A DNA stretch of 64,000 nt, taken from assembly GCA_024364735.1 (NCBI GenBank), contig JAGFNQ010010026.1, positions 1-64,000 of the forward strand. Reading direction: 5' to 3'. The stretch is from Boesenbergia rotunda. Taxonomy: Eukaryota; Streptophyta; Magnoliopsida; Zingiberales; Zingiberaceae. The position numbers were made by a program, and so were the translations under genes. Position 1 is the first letter of the stretch. Each line of letters begins with the position of its first letter. A model generated the notes under the pieces. It saw nothing but the letters and a program-made list of their open reading frames with translations, was not told the origin of the DNA and ran no database searches. Of the stretch, positions 11,511 through 21,892 are shown piece after piece.

Positions 11511-11794
11511 TTTTTATTGACTCACGCTGCTTGTGCCAGTTATCAGGTACACATCTCTTCCCTTCTTTAATTTCTTATTGCAATGATCTGGCAGTAAGGA
11601 GTAGGTAAGGGAACATGTCAAGCAGCTGCTCAGCTCAACCTCCTTTGGGTCATGCATATAGCTTGCTTATATTTTGGATCACCGATCGAGCACTGTCTGT
11701 CAAACATTCCACCAGCAAAAAGGGACGTTGAAAATGAAGCAGGAATTGTTACTCTATGAGAGAGGCCCTCCGCCATTGCTGCGGGCTAGCTTGG

Positions 11795-11969
11795 AAGAAG
11801 AGGAAGGCAAGCCATCCAGTATTTTAAATATTTTATTAAAAAATTTAAAAATTCATAGAAAAAGTTACTGTAGATTCAAGAAGAGGAAGGCAAGCCAGCC
11901 ATCCATATTTGTATTTTAAATATTTTATTAAAAAATTTAAAAATTCATAGAAAAAGTTACTGTAGATTC
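11795..11969. repeat. Tandem duplication, about 85-90-bp unit
   Basis: Two adjacent copies (about 11795-11878 and 11879-11969) share agaagaggaaggcaagcc, a long ttttaaatattttattaaa tract and gttactgtagattc. The second has small insertions near its start. Confidence 0.8.
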
Positions 11970-12012
11970 TGGTCAGGTCTGCCTTAAGTCTATTTGAGAT
12001 TAGGTGAAAAAA

Positions 12013-12245
12013 GAGTAATGATACGCAATAAAAATTTGTAGCATGAAATTCAACATGAATGATGTGGCACTTTTTATATACGCATCCGATTGCCACTTGG
12101 ACACCAACGGCGGCCTCCGGCCGCCGCCCCGAACCAAACTCTAACCTGCGGGGCATAGTGAATCCGTCGATGATCGCTATAATTAGAATGTCACGTCATT
12201 TATGTTGGATTTCATGCTACAAATTTTTACTGCATATCATTTTTC
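12013..12245. mobile_element. Mutator-type MITE with 9-bp target duplication
   Basis: A 233-bp element is flanked by the 9-bp direct repeat gtgaaaaaa (12004-12012 and 12246-12254). Its terminal inverted repeats run for about 50 bp. The left end begins gagtaatgatacgcaataaa, and the right end, inverted, begins gaaaaatgatatgcagtaaa; both continue with atttgtagcatgaaat. A 9-bp duplication and long inverted repeats fit Mutator-like MITEs. The GC-rich core has no ORF of note. Confidence 0.75.
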
Positions 12246-12254
12246 GTGAAAAAA

Positions 12255-13560
12255 ATAGGTTTTGATATTGTTTAGAAAAAACTCACTCGCCCTTTTTATT
12301 CATTCGAATTTGGGACCGAAAATGGACTTACAGATGTAGTCAAAATTGTTTAAAAATTAAAAAAAAAATATGTATAATTACTCAAATAAAAGACGGAAAG
12401 AGCAATTCTGGTAAAAAAGAGAAAACGAAATAAGATAATAATAGAAGGAACTATGCTCATGTAAAAATAGAATAAACAAAATAAGATAATAATAGAAGGA
12501 ATTATGCTCCATCCTCAACTCATCGTAAATAAAAAATACATATACAAAATGATAAAAAATCAATACAATCCCTGAAAATGAAGATCGCGGTGAGACCAAA
12601 TTAGTCATTATCATTTATTAAGAACTGAATTAGCCCTTTTAGATACAGAACAAAAGAAAAAAAAATCATATTTGTCATCGTCTTAATAAAAATAGTTAAA
12701 TTGTAAATGATAGAAACGAATACATAGGAGAAATGGAAAATTTTATCACCATAAATATATCTAAATAAAAGCTAAAGTTAATGTCTATCAAATATGCAAA
12801 ATTGTGAAGATATCTAATTCACTATTGTTCAACAATAATAAAATCAATCAAATAAATTTGGACAGAATATAAACGAATGCATCATCATTTAAATTTAATC
12901 AAGCAAGGAGCATAGTAACACCAATCGAATTAATGTGACAGCATTAGGTGTGGTTTCTCCTCCCCAATCTCAGCAAGCGCGAGAAGTAAGGAGAGGGAGA
13001 GTTAGACAAGGGAAAGAGGAGGAATTTGAAAAAAATTAGCATTTTTATTTTATATTGTATGGATAAAAAAACTTTTAATTCATATTCTTAGCGATGAGAC
13101 AAGAAACTGTCATTAACGAAAAAGAAATATTACGAGGGAAGGCTAAGGTTGAAAAATGTTGAATAGAAATAGATTAGATCTTATAAAATGACATAACTAA
13201 TTAAAAATAAATATAAAAATATTTAAAAAGGCTCTATTAACGAGATTTTTATAAAATTAGAAGTTTTATCGGAAAATGAGATCATGTAATTTTTGTTTAT
13301 CACGTGGGTCATATTCTTTTTCATTCGCTTAAAATATATATATATACATAAAATTATATTTAATATATTAAAAATAATGGGCTCTAATAAAAATTGGGAC
13401 CCTAATGTCCTATGTCTCATGCCGGCCGGAGTTATAGTACTAATAAAATTATTAAATCATGTAGTTTAAGTTTAATAACCAAATCACGTAGGTAACTTTA
13501 AAAATATACAAATCCCGTACATGATACCGATTTTGCTCTTTCGTGTATACGTTTGTGCTC
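12255..13560. other. AT-rich intergenic DNA, no gene seen
   Basis: Short ORFs here are AT-rich and lack any recognisable motif. A small duplication of the phrase taagataataatagaagga occurs at about 12432 and 12482. No paired ends were found. Confidence 0.4.
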
Positions 13561-13563
13561 ATC

Positions 13564-14160
13564 GAATCAATTGTAATAGTATAATAATATATTCGGTAAA
13601 GTATGTAATCATGATCAATTACTTTAATCGATATGCTATATCAATCGATTAAAAATATTTTTAAAAAATAATTTATAAGTGATAAAAATTTTCTACTCTG
13701 TATCAAATTGATATTTAAGGGTATTAATTAATATAATCACAAGAAATTGATGTATCAAATTGATATTTAAAGGTATTAATTAATATAATCACAAGAAATA
13801 GTCGAGCATAGAAGACTTTGTTTTATGTTATTTCAAACTCTCTAGATCCATCATGTCACTTCCAATCAAAATTTTTAATCAATATTCGTGTTCAAAAAAT
13901 TTTGATATCAATACGGTATATTGAATTAATGTTTGAGGATACGAATATAATTAGGAGAACTAGCTAGATGAGCACATAGAACCTTTTTCTATGTCATTAT
14001 GAGTTCTCTAGATCCATTAACCACTTTCGATACACGCTATTGAGAATAGCGAATTGAAAAAAGATTTTAATCAATTGCTACCATATAACAATTGATTAAA
14101 GTCATTGTTCATGATCACATAATTTTACCGAATAGATTGCTATACGGCAGCAATTGATTT
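13564..14160. mobile_element. Foldback/MITE-like inverted repeat
   Basis: The left arm (about 13564-13655) contains attcggtaaagtatgtaatc, then atgatcaa and atcgattaaaaata. The right arm (about 14065-14160), inverted, contains attcggtaaaattatgtgat, atgaacaa and attgattaaaatc. The loop holds a 49-bp direct duplication (13699-13747 and 13751-13799) and a second diverged pair around ctctagatccat. Terminal ends and a target duplication were not resolved. Confidence 0.5.
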
Positions 14161-14165
14161 GGCCA

Positions 14166-15015
14166 ACGCAGAGCAAATCAGTATTAAATACACAATTTGA
14201 GTATTTTCAATGTTATTTATATGATTTGGATAATATAAAACTTGGTACACTAATTTATCGAAAATTATATATATTTAATTTGTTTGCTTGAAATGAAATT
14301 TTCTATAGAAGAAAGTGATGGAAGGGCTTCCCTACCAAACCTTTAAATGATTAATTACTGATCACAGTGTCTAATTTTCCCTTTCACTTGCAGCTTCATG
14401 TCCCCAGTCAAGTCCTAAAGCTAATTATTGCCTTCCCTAGCTACAAGCAAACCAAATTCATTTGTCGTTTTGTCATGAGAGGGTATTTGTAGCATTCAAG
14501 TGAAATGAAATGAAATGGAAAATTCAAAATTGTTATCACATGAAACCTGATTAACAGTACCAGAAAAGAGGTGGCTGTGCCGTTGGCAATCAATTAAGAC
14601 GCATGGAGTTCATGCATGCTATGTCTCCTCCCATGTACGAACCATGAATATTAATGCACTTTGGAGGTGTCGATAATTGCTAGTTGATGGCACTTCAATG
14701 CCTGCCCACAGTGAGAGAAGAGTTAATATTGGAGAAAGAACTGAGGTGAAACCGTGAACGCCGGCCTCTTCTCTTAATTTAAAATAAATCTGAGATTAAA
14801 TTCACTTACTCATAATTTAAAATATACACTTCTTCATTTAGTTTAATTCATGCCCTTTAACCAAAAGGCATGCTAATTAGAGAGAATCTTGAATAGTCAA
14901 TTGTACAAAGTAGAGGGTCGATGAGGCATCAAATGTCGGTGGTCGCGAGAAAGTTACGATGGCCTTCTTCGAGAGATGAGGTGTGTGCACCGCGAGTTTA
15001 AAAAAAATTGTGAAT
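14166..15015. other. Intergenic DNA, no gene seen
   Basis: Moderately AT-rich single-copy-looking DNA. I see no ORF with a recognisable product. The (gaaat)n-like tract at about 14500 is a small microsatellite. Confidence 0.4.
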
Positions 15016-15019
15016 GGTT

Positions 15020-15235
15020 AACTTTGTGGCAAAAAGGTGAATCATTTGCCCCTAGCGCCCCCGTCAATCCGTCCCAGGGTCAACACGGAGGAGGTAAATC
15101 ACTGGGGGCTACTAGCCCGGATGCTGTGGCTAGCGCGTGGGGAGGGTAGGCATACTGACTTTGCCAGGATTTGACCCCTAGCTTTCTTGATGACAACACT
15201 CACGTACTAACTATCAGTTCATCTCGTGGGGACAT
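15020..15235 (-). mobile_element. tRNA-derived SINE, family A
   Basis: On the minus strand the head reads gatgaactgatagttagtac (A-box-like) followed by ggggtcaaatcctggc (B-box-like). The body contains ccccacgcgctagcca and the tail lies toward 15,020. Its best partner is the copy at 62,806-63,014; other copies lie at 11,338-11,510 and 15,810-15,965. Confidence 0.6.
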
Positions 15236-15239
15236 TAAC

Positions 15240-15800
15240 TTGGTCCCAAGGGTACTTGCTAGCTAGGTTCTAAATCTAGGAGGTCCTTTGATGTGAAGGG
15301 TCATAAGATGACTACAAAGCTAACCATTAGGAACATGTGACGAATATTCATATCATATCTATATGATCCAACGATCAACTAGCTAAAGAAGAGTAGATGT
15401 ATGGTTCTCATAATTTCATATAAAATTTAAAAATAATAACAAGATAATTAAGATACAAGGTGATAATAATATAAATGAATTAAGTGGAATTGAAAATATA
15501 ACATGATTTTGATATTCTACATTCTACTCCGACTCTACAACTTATAATTAACATGTTTAGTGTGTGCTATACTAAAATTTTCACTACCTCTTTAAACACA
15601 CAAAAAATATTTTTATAAATTAAAGGTAAATATTAATGATCCAAAATAATAGACTTTTCACTTAAGAACCAAACCTTATCAGCTTGAGATCCCTAATAAG
15701 GTTAAATGAAAGTGACTATTATTATCGTTTTATTGTTATAATATAGATAAAAGATAAGCAAATATACTTGTTAAATCTAGTATAAGTTTTTAAAAGTCCC
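15240..15800. other. AT-rich intergenic DNA, nothing recognised
   Basis: No ORF, paired ends or structured RNA were found between the two neighbouring SINE copies. Confidence 0.4.
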
Positions 15801-15809
15801 TACCGAATG

Positions 15810-15965
15810 ATGGACTGATAGCTAACATATACGATGTTGCCATCTTGAAGTCTGGGATTTAAAATCTGACAAAGCTAGTATGCTTGTCCTCCCCACATGC
15901 TAATCATAGCATTCGAGCTAGTAGCTCACGTGATGTACCTCTTTCGTGTTAACCTTGAAACAAAT
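15810..15965 (+). mobile_element. tRNA-derived SINE, family A, plus orientation, diverged
   Basis: The head reads gatggactgatagctaac (A-box-like), then gtctgggatttaaaatctgac (B-box-like). The body then reads ctagtatgcttgtcctcccc, matching the inverse of the copy at 15,020-15,235. It stands inverted to that copy about 0.6 kb away. Confidence 0.5.
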
Positions 15966-15969
15966 TAAA

Positions 15970-16480
15970 AAAGAAATCTGTATAAAAAATTTGAAAAAAA
16001 TATATATGATCTATTTATTGGGCAATTTACCAAAGGGCGTACGTAACAATTCGAAATTACCAAAGGGCATCCCATGGTTTCTATTTTACCAAAGGGCGCA
16101 ACCCTTTAAGTGAACTTCCTATTATACCCTTGGCGCCACAAAAGACCTTTTTCATTCTCATTTTCGAGACATCCGAACCACTTTTGCAATAAAATAAGAA
16201 TATGTGATTCGGATGGCAAGGTAGTAGAAATTTTTTCAGCCTATATATATATTACTACCTTGCACAAGTCGAATCATCACGAGGGTACGTATATATTTCG
16301 ACCTTGCACAACTAAATTCATCAAGGCAGCTGAGGAAGATAGGTGTTGAAGGAGAAAAAGCAAGCAACAGATTGGTAACAAATACAAATAGTAATGTACG
16401 TATGATTGCCATCTTTGATATTGTATCAGACCTAGTTTTATACTTATCAACTCTTGCTACAATTTTTATGTTTGGAGGAG
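15970..16480. other. Intergenic DNA left of the non-autonomous LTR element
   Basis: Three copies of taccaaagggc are spaced about 30 bp apart at 16028, 16058 and 16087. A short minus-strand ORF (16493-16236) would encode a peptide with a hydrophobic start (MAIIRTLLFVFVTNLLLAF), but it runs into the LTR and has no other support. Confidence 0.4.
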
Positions 16481-19437
16481 TGACAGAACCCAAATGATAT
16501 ATTAAATATTGTCACGAAATTGGGTCTATCAAATTTAAATATTTATAAATGAAAGTTGGAAACCCTTTTACAACTCAAAAGCATGAAAATGTAATATAGG
16601 GGCCACAGGTCGTATTTTTCTCGGGGCTAGTTGTCGTGTTTGATTCGCGCTTGTATTTAGGTGTCATGATTGTTTTTGGGTTTCAAATAGGATATGGTTT
16701 GGGTTTCAATTTAGAATGAAAACACAATGATTTAAAGAGCTTAGCTAATAAGTTAACCAAGTCATGACAATCAATAACTCAACCAATGAACAATTTATCC
16801 AACTAATGCAACCTTGTCCAATTGGAACTCAAAACTGTTATCAAATCAATCCAGATTATGACTGATACTGATTTAAAGAGCTGCTTCAGGAATTACACAT
16901 CCAAACAAATCAAATGCAAATCATTCTATAACCGAACAGCTACAAACTTAATGCCTAGCCTTTACTTGATACAAAAGTGCAGCAAATGAAGAACATGATA
17001 CCAAGAGGAAGCTTATGTGTCAAAAAGAACCTGATGCTAAGTGCAGGAATTTCAATTGACAACTTCGTGATGTTGCTGATCTATGCAGGAATTGAAACAA
17101 TGAAAACCGAATGCAGAAACTCAAATAAAACCACATGGCAGAGCATACACCAAAGGTGCAGAATCAATGTCTGCAGAAATTGAAAACTGGGAACCAAACT
17201 GTTATCAAATACAAACCAATCTGCAGAATTCAGTAGCCATTTAATTCTGAAACAATTTAGTGTGAAACAGGAACTCAAAGCTCAATTGGTATGCAAGGAT
17301 GAATCAAAAACAGAATTGAAATGCAGAATAATTCAGAAACAGAAAATGAGAACTTGGCACAAACAAGGCTGCAGATTTGCAGAAATAATTGCAGAATTTG
17401 ATGTGCAGAAGTTGATGTGCAAAACTTAACTTCACTTGGATGAGAGATCAAACAAGCAACAGATTTCAAATTCAATGGAATTCAATTTCAAGGCTTCCTT
17501 GATACAAACTTCAGCAACTTCAGCTAAAGATTGCAGAAATGACTTGGTGTGCAGAATTGAGATTGTTTTGCAGAATTTCAGCAGCAGAATTGACAGTAAT
17601 TACAAGCTGAAAATGCTAAAATAGACACTGATACGCCAATTGAAGTCAGAGAAAAAACTGATACGCAAGTTCAAAACTTGATACGCAGGAAACACAAAGC
17701 TGTCACACAAGTAAACTGATGCTGAAATCAGAAACCGCATGAAGACAGAAATGCATGAAAAACTTAAGGAATTCAGTTCAGAAACTGCATCCAATCACTA
17801 TGTAAATGAAACAACTGCAAGATGAATTCAGATGCACTAAGATAGAGTTCAAAGAAGCTTAAGAAAAAGTAGAAATGGCACAGCTGAGTGAACATAGCAG
17901 AAATGGCATTACGAAGCAGAAATGGCACAGCTAAGTGAAAGAATTTAGATTCAATCCAATGGCAAAAACAAAACAGATCAATACAAATCCAAGAGCACTT
18001 ATCTAATGTTCAGATAGGATGAAGAAACACTAAGGCATACTTGATACGAATTAAGAAAAACCAAACTAAAACTTACTGAATTTACTGATACGCAGGAGGT
18101 AGAAAAACAGGGAAAGAACTGATACAAACTGATTCGCCAGCTAAGAACAGGAAATAAACTAATTTAAATTCAATTAATCACTGAACCAGCAATTTGACTA
18201 ACTACTTGAAGCATTGAAACGCTAATTAGAGCTAGAACAATTCGGTAAACAAAGTTAACTAATCTGAAACAAAAGTGCAGAATTAAATTTGCGGCAGAAT
18301 TAAAAGTTACTGCTAATACAATGAAATTAACTACGGAAATCTACTCCTCAATCCTCCCTAAGCTCAAATGCTTCTTGGTCGTCAAGCAAGAGTGAGCCTC
18401 GAACCCGCAAGCTCAGCAAATCAGTGGAAAAACAGCTCTGCGATTCAACTCCATTCAAACTCTGCCCAAGCTGAAATTAGCCATCGATTTCTTCAACTCT
18501 GATGTGGTGGATTGCGCCGATGAATTGGGAATGCTCCGAGCCATCCAGGGAACCCCTCCGGCTAGCTCGGATGCAATGAAATGGTATACAACAGAGATTG
18601 ACGAACTCAAGTGACAGAGCTACTGAAACCTCACGAAACTCTGTCTTTGGGCAAAATTCAAGCTGGAAACTCCTCTGTGAGCTCTCCCCACTGACCTAAC
18701 ACTTGTGCTAATGATGGATTTGAGGGGTCGCGCCCCTTGGATGAAGAAATGCTGAAAAAAAACGATGAAAAACTGAAGAAGACGAGGCTGCTGCGGCGGA
18801 GACGCGACAAGGAAAGCTGCGGGCTCATTTCTGATTAAATAGGAAACAGTGGACGGTCCAGATTGCTTTGATGAAATCCAACGGTAGATCTTGGTCTGAT
18901 TTGAGCCAAACTTTTATGATGATGATCTGGGGTCAGGATCTGCCTTGTGGTAGCTCGGATCCTCCAGATTTGCAATGGATGGTCCAGATCAACTCTATCT
19001 GTGAATGGACGCTCTAGAGCCCTCCTTGCTTGATCCAACGGTTGATTGAGCTCTGATTGGAATGAAACCTTCAGATCTTGATCATAGAGCTTGATCAACC
19101 CTAACCCTATCTCGGATTGCTTCAGATCGTCCCGGATGGCTCAGATCTAGCCGCTCTTGAATCGGACGGCCCGAATTAATCCAAAACATGATAATTCGAT
19201 CCGGTTCACATCCGACTCAGGTTTGACCCAGTATGCCCTAAGTCCAGGATCCTTTCTTGCCTACAAAAATATATCAGAAAATTATTGGCCAAATAATCCA
19301 TAAATATGCAATTTTGCAATTAAGTCCAAAATAAGATAAAGTTCCAAAACCTAGGGTAAAATCATAATTAAGCAATAAAAACATGGGTCAAACATGGATT
19401 TTAGCAATTAAAATAATCAATAAAATGGTGCTTATCA
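16481..19437 (-). repeat. 3' LTR of the non-autonomous element
   Basis: This is the downstream LTR in the sense of the element. Its plus strand is packed with tgcagaa and gcagaatt words between about 17,080 and 18,300, while the 18,500-19,200 part is more balanced. It is nearly identical to 24407-27362. Short ORFs inside it occur in both LTRs and have no recognisable product. Confidence 0.9.
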
Positions 19438-21892
19438 ACTCCCCCACACTTATCCTTGAGCGTCTCGCGAAACAACTAAATATGTATCCCTTAGATTTTC
19501 TTAAGCATAATTAGAAACAAATGAAAAGAAATTACCTAGGGTTGTCAATTCTCAAGAATCTAAGCTCTATGGATTAGTATCTTGTCCTTAAATTAACAAC
19601 TTAGCCTTTTCATCTATCATGAGTCATTGAGATGAATTTAACTCATAGCCTTTCAAGGAAAATTTTGGTGGCTCTCTCTTAAGTTCTAAGTTGATGATGG
19701 AAGTGGAGCTCACTCAAACACATATGCTTCTTGCACTACCATAGGCTTGCTTATTATCTAATCTCTACCATTAATCATGAATAGGATCAACATCTATAAA
19801 AACGAATGAAAACATGAAAAAATGGTGAGAAATGGAGTAAAAATCAAGAAAATGGAAAATGGATGGAGTGGGAGACTTTGTTGCTCAAAGATGTTTCCAA
19901 CGTGCTTTGCCCCTCTTGACAGTCCTCTAGTGATATCAAAAGTATGGTGGAGTGAAACTTGAATAATTGCCTTTGATTTGGATGAAAAACCCTTTCTTGG
20001 TTTCAATGTGCCATTTTCTTCTATTGTGTGCCAAATTTCTTTCTTCATTCTCTTTTCTGAATTTTCTCTTCTTCTTTTATCCTCTAGCAAGGTCAGATTT
20101 GTAGTGGAGCAAAGCTTTTGATTCGAATGGGAGAAACTTCAATGATCTTATGGAGCCAAATTTCAACTTTGTGTACCAACTTTGTTTCTCTCTTTTCTTT
20201 CTAAACTGTTTCTATTTTTTTTTTCTGCTGAATCCTGTTTGTGTTGCAGCTAGGTCTTGTTTATTTGGATAGCTCCACGGCATTACTTGTAGTCCTTGCA
20301 ATTCTCTGAGGTTTTGCAGCATTTAGCAATCAACTTAACTGCAATTTCGGTTTTAATCCCAAGCTGTTTTCTGATTCTAGCTTCACTGATTTTTCATTTC
20401 TTTCTCTGTTCCTTTGCTGCTGCAATTCCATTGTTTCTGCTGCATTTCAGTTTCATTCCAGATCAGAATTCCTGCTTCAACTTCAGATTTTCCAGCTCAG
20501 ATCAGTTTAACTACACTTCACTTTCCAATCTGCACAAAAGATTTCTGTTTTGGCACAACATTCTGCATTGGATCAGATTTGTTCCAGCTGCAATTCAGCT
20601 CCCATTCTCAACCTTTCAGCCTTCAATTCAGACTTTAACATGATATTCCCGATCTGCATTTCTGTTTGCTACAATCTGATACAGATTTCAGCTGCAATCA
20701 GCTGCAAATTCAGATTGTGTTCTGAATAAACTGGTTTGGCACAGAATTTTTCCAGCCTTCTTCGGGTCTGATTTCATCCAATTTTCTTCACCTTGGATTC
20801 GGCACTGAATTAGCATCACTTGAATTCATGCTTCCTAAATCAGCATTTCCTTGTCAGTTTCAAACAGAATTTGCATGATGGGTTGGCTGAATTCAATTGG
20901 AAATTGGCACAAAACTCCCTTACTAGCCTCTTCACTGAAAATTCTGCACAGCTTCAATTTAGCTTCATTCAAACTTCTCAGCCTTCAATTCAGGCTTAAA
21001 CAAAGGGCTGTCAATAATTCTTGGTCCACATCATTTCCGATCCAAGTTAGCTCCTCAAAATTTTTTTTTTCTTTCTTCACTTTGGCAAATAAAGTTGCAT
21101 TTGCGTGCCACTTTAAACTTGAATGTGCAGATTTTTTTTTTTTTCATTGCATGCCACTTGGATCTTCAAAATATGTTAAGGAAGCTAGATCTCCAATTGC
21201 TTCCTTCTTTCTTACTCATTTTTGATACCAAACTCAACTCACTTGGCATAAAAGAAATTTTTTTTTTTTCGAAATGAAGTGCCTCCTTGATACCAAATCT
21301 TTCCAAAAAGCTAGTCACTCCCCCACACTTAAATCTTTGTCCGTCTCGGGCAAAATAGCATTAGAAACATATCAAACAACAAGTCCAAAGAAAAGTGAAG
21401 GTAAGAGTAAGAAATAAGTAAAGAAAAATGGAATGGACATGAGTTTTGTCAAAAATGATATGAAAAGGTAAACAAAGTGATTAGCCTCTATAGATGTGAT
21501 CTAATCATTGAAATATGGTTTTGAAAGAACCTAGGCAAGTTCTAGAGCACAATGACATATGTGTATCACAAAAATAAGGCTAATTCTCACTAGGTCAAAC
21601 TAATTCATCCCAAGTCCTCAATTAAGAATCTAAAGCAAGTAGTACTCAAGCATCCAAGATTCCATCCATTAGCTCAAATCCTAAGTTTTGACAACCAAAT
21701 TTAATTTATTTTCCAAAAGACTCTAAAATGCTATGGAGATAACCTAGAGGGATACTTTTATTGCTACTCATGCAAGAAAAAGTGCTAAAAAAAAAGACAT
21801 GGTATTTACAATGTCTATTTATTCAATTTACTCTAGAAAACATAAAAGTGAAAAATGCGATAAAAGAAAAAGCAAGAAAAAGAAACTCCCCT
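19438..21892 (-). other. Non-coding 3' interior of the non-autonomous LTR element
   Basis: This 2.45-kb stretch follows the stop codon of the long ORF. It has no supported gene in either strand; the plus-strand ORFs at 20,296-21,225 are compositional. Its plus strand is rich in aattctgc and cagctgcaattc words, the complement of words abundant in the LTRs. Two copies of ctcccccacactta occur, at about 19,440 (next to the LTR, the likely polypurine tract) and about 21,318. Confidence 0.6.

Noticed and set aside
16236..16493. Minus-strand ORF with a signal-peptide-like start (possible secreted peptide)
   Set aside because: It crosses the LTR boundary at 16,481, has no cysteine pattern or conserved tail, and stands alone.
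16977..19098. Short ORFs in the LTR at 16,481-19,437 and their twins at 24,903-27,023
   Set aside because: They are duplicated only because the LTR is duplicated, and no family features are seen.
20296..21225. Plus-strand ORFs in the interior of the non-autonomous LTR element
   Set aside because: They run antisense to the element, have skewed Ser/Phe/Leu composition from repeated words, and show no recognisable motif.
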